Shown in pieces: positions 49,697-58,917 of a stretch of DNA of 64,000 nucleotides. The notes under the pieces are model-generated. The model was not told the origin of the DNA. It worked only from the letters and a program-made list of their open reading frames with translations, and did not search any database. The DNA is from Nannobrachium achirus (lineage: Eukaryota; Chordata; Actinopteri; Myctophiformes; Myctophidae): the NCBI GenBank assembly GCA_963921795.1, contig OY997654.1, positions 779,867-843,866 of the forward strand, written 5' to 3'. The position numbers were made by a program, and so were the translations under genes. Position 1 is the stretch's first letter; each line of letters opens with the position of its first letter.

Positions 49697-50085
49697 TGTT
49701 GTTAAATTACAGTAAAATAACTACAAATGCTAAATTTAACAAAATGGTCACTTAAACAAGGTATTATGATTATATTCTCCACACTTTTATTCTCCCCATT
49801 TTGACAAAATGGTATATTCCCAGGTTCTGCAGGTCAGCTGCACAGGTGCAATGCATTATTGTTAGTTGTGGCACGTTTAAAACCATTCCAGGCTGCCAAG
49901 AAACCATAGAAACCTGTGTAAAAAACTGACAAAAGTATTATTTTTCTTTCAGACATTGTGAAAATAGCCGATCGGCTATTTTCACAATAGAACCGTGTCA
50001 TACAAAATGTAATGCCTCTTCACCATGAGGACTCCCATCTTTGCCATACCCTAGCTTTTGCTGAACTGACGCCACTGGCACACGC

Positions 50086-50976
50086 ACACGCACACACACC
50101 CTCCATCAAACCATTCTGTGTCCTTTAGAGAGGCCCCTATTTTCACAGACGGAAATAATCCCTTTAGCAGATTGGATGCTTGTTCCGTGCTTGTTCTGCC
50201 AACAGTTTCTTTGCAGTATGTCAAAACTGCAAGGTGGCTGCTTTATTGCTTCTGGCTTTTTGACTTGTAGGCTATCACAACTGCAGCTTCACTTTATTCG
50301 TCATGACACAGGTTTACACTTGTTAAAGACAGGGTGCATTTCTTTTTTTTTGTACAAGCTAGCCATAAATTGCAGTTATAATAAAAATAGAGCACATTTA
50401 CAACATGGAGATAAAGTGCTGTACTGTAGGCCTTATGAGACAAAACGTCAACAAGAAAAATATGCAAGTGCAACAATAACTTGTATGAAATGTGATTAAA
50501 AGCTAATGAAAAAAAGTGCATCCAGAGTAATTAAGGATTTAATAACCTATAAAAGGTACAGTGAGCGTACGTATTTTAATGATCAATCAATCAATCGAGT
50601 GGGTTCTGACTTGGATCAACGGCGCTAACAGTATTCATATTTACCTACAATGAAACTAGTTTTTCATACAGTATATTAATTTTTTTAAACTCTTTATTTT
50701 TAGTTTTCCTTTTGTAGCAAACAGTAAACATACATCCGACATGCTATTTCCACCCCCACCAAGGTCATATCAAGACAAAAACTGAAAACAAAGGCAAGAA
50801 TAAAACGAGATACCAACATTAGGTTAAGAGACAAATAGTGAAGAGAGAAATAATAATACAAAAATAAACATATTTTTTTTTATATTATTTCTATTTATAA
50901 ATTAAGTCTTAGTGTTTTGCCAATTATTTGGGGGGCCACCAGTACGGTCCCTGGCGCATTCAGTTTTTGATTACTG
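50086..50976. other. No gene recognised
   Basis: AT-rich. Short TCAATCAATCAATC near 50583 may be a LINE tail remnant but no LINE sequence was recognised next to it. Confidence 0.35.
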
Positions 50977-51449
50977 CAGGGGTCTTCAACGTTTTCAGGC
51001 CAAGGACCCCTTAGTTGAGAGAGAGATGAGGCAGGGACCCCCACAATCTTTTCAAAAATTAAATATAGTTTCATTGTTTGACAGCACAATCATCAGTGTA
51101 TTTTGGATTCATGTCAATTTGTGTTTTCAGATATTTAACCACTTGAACCGTCAATACTTAATAAACTTGACCTTTCATTCTGTACTTAGTCTGCTCTTTT
51201 TCCCCTCTACACCAAAGCTCTTTGCCAAAAATAGCCAATCTACAAGCTCACAACGCCTCGCGCTGCAAGGCGTTGTGAGCTTGAAGATTGGCTGTGTTTG
51301 GCTTAAATTCTCAGAATATGGAGAATATAGAGTTCAAGTGGTTAATATAAAAAAGGGGAAAAAAGGTTCTATCACTCAGTTTTGGAGGACCCCCTGTAGT
51401 AACTCTGAAGACCCCCTAGGGGTCCCGGACCCCCTGTTGAAGACCCTTG
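50977..51449 (-). mobile_element. hAT-like MITE family 2, perfect target duplication
   Basis: Ends CAGGGGTCTTCAACG and GTTGAAGACCCTTG are flanked by GATTACTG at 50969-50976 and 51450-51457, identical in all 8 bases. Module at about 51220-51306. Confidence 0.93.
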
Positions 51450-51512
51450 GATTACTGTATCGCTCAGAATGTAGCAGCACTAACAAGTTGTGGCTGGGAT
51501 GGTGCTCGTCTT

Positions 51513-51570
51513 TGATGCATTTTGCATCATATGAGTCATCATGCTGCATCATATGATGCAAAATGCATCA
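51513..51570. repeat. 22-bp perfect inverted repeat
   Basis: TGATGCATTTTGCATCATAT begins the left arm (51513-51534) and the right arm is 51549-51570, with a 14-bp loop. Each arm is itself a small palindrome (TGATGCA-TTT-TGCATCA). No family relation to the other palindromes. Confidence 0.9.
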
Positions 51571-51733
51571 TCATTCATGCTGAAATACTAAAATATCTCA
51601 AAACACAGATTGAACACAAAAAATAACATAGGATTGTGTTGATCTTGTCCCAACCAACAATAAAATAAGATCTGGTTGTCCCAGAGGTGAACTGGCCCTT
51701 TAACCTTGGTTATATGCACTGATTGGTTTGTAT

Positions 51734-52147
51734 CAGTGGTGGAAAAAGTATTCACGTTTGTTACTTAAGTAAAAGAATCAATACTGCAATGTCGAAATAC
51801 TGTTACTGTAAAAGTATGGAATTCAGAATTTACTTGAGTAAAAGTGCAAAAGTAGCAGAAGCAGAAATCTTCCATTTCATGTTTTCAAAATGTGTAAAAC
51901 GTTTAAAATACAATAATTTGGAAAAGTTGAAGTGGTTAATGTATGTTTTGTAAAAATATTTAAAATCTTCAAAGTAATTAGTAACAAAAGATTTCAAATA
52001 ATTGTTGTGGAGTAAAAGTACAATATTTGGATCTGAGATGTAGTGGAATAGAAGTAAAAGTAGTGGAAATTGGAAAATACTCGAGTAAAGTACAAATACC
52101 TCAAGTGCAGTACTTAGGTAAATGTACTTAGTTACTTTACACCACTG
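51734..52147 (+). mobile_element. hAT-like MITE family 1 lacking the palindromic module
   Basis: Ends CAGTGGTGGAAAAAG and TTACACCACTG are flanked by GTTTGTAT (51726-51733 and 52148-52155), a perfect 8-bp duplication. Where other copies carry the module, this one reads through AATGTGTAAAACGTTTAAAA. It is therefore a candidate empty site. Confidence 0.93.
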
Positions 52148-52970
52148 GTTTGTATGTGTTGCGGAGAGGGAAGGTCATCTTTGATGATGTGCTAGGCCAT
52201 CCGTGTCACCCTCTAGAGCAGCTCCCATAAGAAAGCACTCTACTTCAGTACAGTTCTGAGGTATACTTTACTTGAGTATTTCCATTTTATACTAGGCCTA
52301 CATCTCAGAGACAAATACTGTACTTTTTCTGGGAGTTGTGGAGGAGGAGTTTTATTCCATTTTTCACTGTCCAATGATGTCAAACATTCTTTATTTGAAA
52401 AAATAAAAATAAAAAATAAATCCAGGTTAAGAATCCAGATTAGTTTTGGATGTCTGGCTGTTCACTAAGGATGTTTTTAAGGAAAGCATGCATTTGCGCT
52501 GGAGTACAATATATCCGTAGCTCACAGCCTGGAAAATCATTATGTATTCTGTTTGCGGACATCTTGGTGTATGTTAATGTTGTGAGTGTCTTGTAAGCCT
52601 GTGGGCATCGTGTGGTGCAGGACACTATAATAAAAAAAATCAATGTACTGTACAGTATCCTATAATGGAGGGATTTATTGATTTCTTTCAGCATGTTTCT
52701 ATGTTCATGTTCTTATTCATCACCCCACAGTCATTTCATGATTTCCTCTATCATTGCCAGTGTTACATTACAGCAGACACCACTGCCTCGGAGTGAAATG
52801 AATCATCAAATAATTAAACATTTAACCAACAGAAAATCAAGTTATCTCTTCTGGTGATCTGATGTATCAGGGAACATCTTTCAATATGTGTTATTTACAA
52901 GATCCCTAAGATGTGAAGTATTCTATGTTCCATATTATATTTTATGGACAAAATGGTAACTGGTAATGTC

Positions 52971-53488
52971 GCCGGAATGAAGGTCGCTGGGAAACGGGGG
53001 GGGTGCGTTCGGAAATGCGCCCCGGATGTGTGGTCACTCAGTGTAGTGAGTGCAGTGGTCGGTGACGTTGTAGAATGCACTCAGTGTGGCTTATTTACGA
53101 ATGACCAGTTAAGAGGTAGCGGTGCGCTTTTTCCAATCTGAACTCTGAAGGTAAACTTTCTGAAAAGCAGAAGTTGCTAACGTAACGTTGCTAATAAAAC
53201 GTCATTTAATTCATAACATTGGCCTTCCTGCTGTTAGTTTACATGTTGATGTGTGTAACAATAAACCCCAAAAGGACCAATGAAGCCGCAAATGGTGCAT
53301 TTTGCGATAATTTCCTCCATTGTTCACAGCTGAGAAGCGCTCGAGACGCCGCCATGAAAACCAACCAATCATAACACCGCACTGACGCACCACACCATAA
53401 ACGAACGACAACATGGCACACCAGTGCGTTGAGTGTGCATTTCCGAACGCACCCGGGATTACCGGGCGACCTCCTTCATTCCGGCGAC
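52971..53488. mobile_element. DNA transposon-like element with 16-bp inverted ends
   Basis: GTCGCCGGAATGAAGG at the left and CCTTCATTCCGGCGAC at the right, each followed inward by GTGCGTTCGGAAATGC-type sequence, also inverted. The interior has no transposase and no target duplication was recognised, so the superfamily is open. Confidence 0.75.
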
Positions 53489-53764
53489 TCTGCTGTTATT
53501 CGACTAAATTCATTGCATAGAGCTGAATCAAAAGCATTGCCCGATCAATCAGCTATGAAAATGTTTAGTAGCAAGCTGCTGTACATTCGAAAGCTGATTC
53601 AAAGCTGATTAAAATGGACATATTACACAGAACACAGAATTGGCTGTTGGATCATTATTTTCACTTTCCTCAAACAGATTGCAATACAAATAGGAATTGT
53701 GCTCTCAGAGTTACATGAACACGTTACATGAAAACATCTTTTCATGTTTTTGTTTCTTCTCAGA

Positions 53765-53838
53765 AATATCAAATTTACAATCTCAAAACACACTGTCCTG
53801 CAATGCTTTGTGAGCTTGTAGATCTGCTTTTTTATGCG
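53765..53838. repeat. Palindromic module, free-standing decayed copy
   Basis: TTACAATCTCAAAACACACT on one side and TTTGTGAGCTTGTAGATCTG on the other, around 53765-53838. The right arm is well kept, the left one eroded. No recognised host element. Confidence 0.6.
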
Positions 53839-54196
53839 AAACTATTGTACAAAAACTGAAGTATAATATAGGGCTTAATTCTTTAACTACATACAGATGA
53901 ATAGGTATAACTTGACCCATTTTCTTTTTTTGGGGTTCAAAATAAGAGGATAAAACATTCTGGGCACGTGAAGACATGTTGTTGTTCTGGTATGTTAAAG
54001 GCACGCACTTGAAAATGGTTCCAGCTAATTGACTTTTGTTTGACTGGCTTGTTTACAAACAAAATACAACTATGAAAAACGGAATGTGTGTTTAATTCTG
54101 CATAAAACGCTTGGGAGGTTTTTATAGCTGCCCCCCAATTATTTTTTTCACGTTGCGGAGCGTAACATCGAACAGATGGTCAAGGATGACGCCATG

Positions 54197-54764
54197 CAGG
54201 GACGTGCTGGGCCCCTGATTCAGCCCGGGAAAAAGAGTTAGAGAGGCCCTCATTGCGTGCTATAGAGAGAGATCTCTCTTTAGCGCTGCTGCTACTCAAG
54301 GATTTGCCATTTCAGATCAAGTGACAAGTGAGGCCAGTGGGCCAATTACATGAGTTATATTTCGTTGTTGTTGGGTGGAAACCTTGTATGTCCAAAACCG
54401 TTTGTTTTGTATTTATCATTTAAAACAATGATTTAAACTAGTGAAAACGGACAATCTACAAGAACACAACGCCTCGCACCGCGAGGCGTTGTGTGCTTGT
54501 AGATCTGCTGTTTTCACTACTTTTGTGCAACGGCCTTGTATGATGAAGCAGGGCTTTGCTTTGCGAAAAAATGTATAACTTTGAAACTTGGGGATACACG
54601 GTTTCAGTGACGATTTACTTTGTTGGCCGCCCAGCCCCCAAAATGGAACGAAGGCCGACATTTTATTTTTTAATTTTTTTTCCTAATGGCCGGCCTGGAC
54701 CGGCCGGGAATGAACCGGCCATGCGGGAGTTGTCCCGCTTTTCCCAATGGCCAGCACGTCCCTG
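54197..54764 (-). mobile_element. hAT-like MITE family 17 carrying a TA-MITE, reverse copy
   Basis: Ends CAGGGACGTGCTGGGC and GGCCAGCACGTCCCTG, flanks ACGCCATG (54189-54196) and ACACCATG (54765-54772). The TA-MITE at 54361-54613 occupies the same junction as in 27680-28225. Confidence 0.9.
54361..54613 (-). mobile_element. TA-flanked MITE, copy 13 (inside family 17)
   Basis: Begins TTCGTTGTTGTTGGGTGGAA and ends CAGTGACGA. Complete module at 54437-54522. Confidence 0.84.
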
Positions 54765-54910
54765 ACACCATGCCTTTTTGGAAATCACTCAAAGACCTCA
54801 GAGTTTCAGAGTTCTGAAGGCACCGACGGTGCTTCCCATTTATTCACCTATAAAGCAAGTCAATGAAAGCAGCTGCTGAATTGGCATAACGGAGGTTTTA
54901 GTCGTTCTAC

Positions 54911-55411
54911 CAGGGGCGTCAATTGGGTATGGCAGGGGTATGCAGCATACCCTGGGTCCAGGGGGGGGATCCATGAATGTCTCTTTGTCTATCTGTTCTG
55001 GTTTTTATGTTGTTAAATTACAGTAAAATAATTACAAATGCAAAATGTAACAAAATGGTCAAGGTATTATAATTATATTCTCCACACTTCTATTCTCCCC
55101 ATCTTGACAGAATGGTATATTCCCAGGTTCCGCAGGTCAGCTGCACAGGTGCAATTCATTATTGTTAATTGTGACACGTTTACTAACATGCCAAGTTTAG
55201 CTGCACTTGAACAACCGTTCCGGGCTGCCATATCCAGCCCAAGAAACCGTAGAAACGGGGGAAAAAATAAAATGTACTTCTTAAAATAAATGTATCATGC
55301 CTGTTGCTAAGTTATGGCAACATGACTGGTGTCTTGCACGCGCGCAAAGGCGCGCGTGCAAGACACCAGTCATGTTGCCATACCTTAGCTTTTTCTGAAC
55401 TGACACCACTG
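54911..55411 (-). mobile_element. hAT-like MITE family 10
   Basis: Ends CAGGGGCGTCAATTGGG and CTGAACTGACACCACTG. The flanking repeat AGTCGTTCTAC is 11 bp (54900-54910 and 55412-55422), longer than the usual 8. A family-specific palindrome with apex GCGCGCAAAGGCGCGC lies at about 55313-55388. Confidence 0.9.
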
Positions 55412-55422
55412 AGTCGTTCTAC

Positions 55423-56065
55423 TGTAAATTGTGCAACACATGTGCAATAAAGGCTACACTCTAAGCCCAAGCAGTAGTGAAAGTTCAATTCCTCGTCAAC
55501 TTTACAGCTTATTTACTATCCGCCACATAAGTGATTGCCAAAATCCAAATTTAGGTACACAACTCCAAGTGCTTCCAGGTCCACGATGGAAACTAGTTCA
55601 ATATGTGTTGCAAAACACTCCCATGGCCCACATAGTAAATTCTGATAGGATTTGTTAGGTTGTCACGCTACTTTTCCCACCACTGTGATGAACACAATTT
55701 GTCCGTAGCGTGACAACTTCTGCCACATGCAGAGAAAGCCATGGTTGTTTAGAATGTCAGGGCATGCTAATGGAATCTGCTCTTGCTGGAATGCCTTCAT
55801 ATTGTAACAGTGGAGGCCGTTGTCTATACTGGCTTGGGCTGCATTATCACAGAGCGAGGCGCTGATAGTTGGGTTTGATAATGTCAAGCCGCTGTTACGT
55901 AAGTCGTGACGACTGCGACTGGGTACTGCTGGAAGCAGGCATTGTGTCAATAAACAAGAAAATTACAACAAATGGAACAAACACAGCCATTTTTGTCGTT
56001 TGTTATTCAGCAGCATTTACTGCAGGATGTCTGGGATTAGGCCCCACTTTAGATAAGATAGAGTA
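55423..56065. other. No gene recognised
   Basis: Single-copy-looking sequence. Short frames on both strands (55431-55658, 55663-55950) have no recognisable domain. Confidence 0.4.
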
Positions 56066-56104
56066 GCTAAAAGTCATTCAAGTTTACTTTTGGATTAACC
56101 TAGT

Positions 56105-56739
56105 TAGTCGGGGGCCTTAGGGAGATAGAATGGTATTTCGCGCTTATCAGTCTAAAAGTGCAAAAGTTTGCACAGATGTAGCCCAGGGCATGTTCTAATG
56201 ATTTAGCTAGGGCGCCCGAGTTTGCGACCTTCGGGGTCGCCACAGCGGCCAAATCAAGTTGGGCTCCCATCGACTTTCTATACAGAGGAAAATACCCAGA
56301 AAAACATTATTTTTTCCTTCTGGGTATTTAAGTAGGATGTGAGGAGTTTTTCCCAAAAAACATTTCTTGGGCTACAAATGGCCCCAGAAAAGGCCCACAA
56401 GACTGATTAGTGATGAAAAGTGATGAGTCATCACTTTTCATCACTAAACCATCGTTTTCTGGGGTCATCTGTAGCCCAAGGAATGTTTTTTGTGCAAAAC
56501 AAATGCTTGCAATGGATTCAGCATCATGACAAACCCCTAGTTAGACCCCTCACATCCCACTTAAATATCCAGAAAAATGCCCAACTTGATTTGGCCACTG
56601 TGGCGACCCGGAAGGTCATCGGCTCTGGCGCCCTAGCTAAATCATTAGAGCATGCCCTGGGCTACATCTGTGCAAAATGTGGCACTTTTAGACTGATTTG
56701 CACGAAATTAGCATTTGCTCCCCTTAAGGCCCCGTACTA
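56105..56739. mobile_element. Large foldback FB-a, copy 2
   Basis: Ends TAGTCGGGGGCCTTAG and TTAAGGCCCCGTACTA; the same outer arms and apex as 35000-35641. It is flanked by a related direct repeat, AAAAGTCATTCAAGTTTACT on the left (about 56069) and AAAAGTCATTACAGTTTACT on the right (about 56739). Confidence 0.82.
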
Positions 56740-56780
56740 AAAGTCATTACAGTTTACTTTTGGCATGGGGAATTAACCTA

Positions 56781-57698
56781 TCTTTACAGGTGTTGAGTTG
56801 TGAGATCAAAACAGGAAAGGCAAGTATATTGTTTTGTAATGTGGCCCAAGGAACCTACAATAAGTCCACTTAGGTAAAGCTTTCGCAGAAAATAATAAAT
56901 CGACAAGCTTACAACGCGTTGCACAGCACAGCCTGTCTGACAATAACAGAAAACAGAACATACACTAACATAGAGCCCTGAGAGACTCCGCTCATCCATA
57001 TAGGGTTTACGTGGTTATATAAGTGGTTAACCGCTGCAGTGTACTGTCTATCAGGCATGCAGTTTTCATTAAGTTGAAAGAAATGCAAATGCCCTATTTC
57101 CATGCCATACCTGAAGGCAGCATTCAAGAGAATTGCCTTGTCCAAACTCTCCTGAACTTGAATGCAGCAAAAGGCCCTTTTAGAGTTTTCAGCCTCTGCC
57201 TCTCTAACAATCTCTGCACGTCCCTGCAGTCTATCTCTTTGTCATTCTATTATCAAACAACTTACTCTTAGGTGCTGTGTCTGCCAAGATGTTTTTGTTT
57301 TCTCCCAGAGCGTAGCGGCTGTTTTTTTAATTGTTATGGGAGCACTGCATCTTTTGGAAACTCCAGTGGCTTGGCGTGGTGCTGCTGGTCATTTACCTTT
57401 ACATTTCCCTCTGCCTGCAGAGAGCTCAAATATGTTCATCTCGGGAGGCCGGAGCGCTCCCAGGCCATCGCCCCGACGTTTGCAGCAGGGAAAAAAGCTT
57501 CAGTGAACACGGTGCCTGTTTACTCCAGAATGTGCATGGAACAGTCAATGAAATGCACACTCCATTGGCTGGGTAAGCACTGCAGCATGGACAACTTGTA
57601 TCAATTAAGCCAACTTAACGACAAGCTAAACCTGGTTGGAAGTGTGCTGGACCCAAATAGGATAGGTTATTTTAATACATGTCACTGTCTATTCACAG
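56781..57698. other. No gene recognised
   Basis: Holds half a palindromic module at about 56884-56935 (ATCGACAAGCTTACAACGCG). Overlapping frames at 57162-57715 have no recognisable family. Confidence 0.4.
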
Positions 57699-57706
57699 GT
57701 TCGGCC

Positions 57707-58052
57707 CAGTGTTGATTTCGTCGACTAAAACTATGACAAAAATGTTTGTCGACTGCGTTTTTTTCAAAATAGCAGATCTACAAGCTTGTAGAGCTTGTAG
57801 ATCGGCTATTTTCAGCATGCAACCAAGTGTAAAATCAGTCATTACGATGCCATCAAGGCCTGCCAAAATACATTTTAGTTGACTAAATCAACTGTAGATG
57901 TAGTCGCCTAAAATCTTATGATATTTAGTCGACTAAAATTAGACTAAAACTAAAACTTTTCCGGTGGCTAAATTATGACTAGAACTAAAATACATTTTAT
58001 TCAAAAGACTATACTAAAACTAAATCAAAATTTGCTGTCAAAAACAACACTG
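57707..58052 (+). mobile_element. hAT-like MITE family 14 (CAGTGTTG ends)
   Basis: Ends CAGTGTTGATTTCGTCGAC and AAAAACAACACTG are flanked by a perfect 8-bp duplication GTTCGGCC (57699-57706 and 58053-58060). A shortened palindromic module lies at 57760-57824. Confidence 0.94.
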
Positions 58053-58060
58053 GTTCGGCC

Positions 58061-58917
58061 ATATACCCTTACTGGATATCATAGAAACATAGACCAATTT
58101 CCAGATTCCCTCTTTGTTTACATTTTCTACAATGTCATTACATTTGTTAATGAGCAAGATCACTCTGATATCTCCATGAAAATGTAATGTTGGTCATGAT
58201 GTTCTAACATTTTACCTTTTTCAAGAGTATGACCATATACACTCTAAAAACTTTGATATCAACACATGAAAAACTGACTACAGCAATTACATCCATAATG
58301 ACAGAAGACACACACTGTAAGAAGAACCTGTGTGGTTCAGTTGATGTTCTCATTTACAGTAGCAAGGGGGTATTTTGCTGTAGATTCTTGTCGTTCAAAA
58401 CTAGTAAGACACATGCAATGCCCATACATGGAGATCCCTGTCTGTAGAACCAGCCACATAATGTATGGGCTGTCTTGGCCATCTGTCTTGGCCATATATG
58501 GATTCTTTTTGTGTGGTATGTGGCCGAAGTGGCCTCCATATATGGGCATTCCCATATGAAGTCCTGTTAAATATGGGCTTAATATTGATGACATCAGGGA
58601 ACTCCATATAGGCCTATGGGCACGAAAGGGATTATGTTAGTGTGACATCACAGTGAAGCCAGAGCGTGACGTCAGAGCGGCAAACCCATTCTGTTAAGAG
58701 TGGTTCCCCCTGACATCACAGTGATGTCAGAGCATGATGTCAGAGCGACAAACCCATAGACCTGTGATGACACAGTGATGTATCAGGGGAACCACAGTGT
58801 CTGGCGTGACCTACAGAGATACGTGGATGCGTGGATACACAGACAAGATGTGCCGGTTTTCATAGTTAACTGCGGCCTGCGCTAGCAACAAGATCTAATC
58901 TAAAGCACTGTAGTACA
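58061..58917. other. CArG-like and direct-repeat remnants, no gene
   Basis: 58420-58620 has pieces related to the Helitron minisatellite, including CCATATATGG at 58536-58545. 58640-58790 repeats a unit of about 70 bp with TGACATCACAGTGA and GTCAGAGC. This may be a decayed Helitron relative. Confidence 0.45.

Larger units (their letters stand above)
48419..50077 (-). mobile_element. hAT-like MITE family 10, split by a Helitron
   Basis: Ends CATGGGCGTCAATTG and CTGAACTGACGCCACTG. The host sequence is interrupted at 48549-49696. A collapsed palindromic module (AAAATAGCCGATCGGCTATT) lies at 49953-49993 with family 3-like flanks. Confidence 0.8.

Noticed and set aside
49113-49755. Repetitive MPIYGDICLS-type frames of 90-165 codons
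   Set aside because: They arise from the Helitron minisatellite, whose units lack stops on both strands. No start context, splice pattern or conservation supports a protein.
57162-57715. Overlapping frames after an acceptor-like tttctcccag
   Set aside because: Three overlapping frames are open, none resembles a known family, and no matching donor or upstream exon was found.
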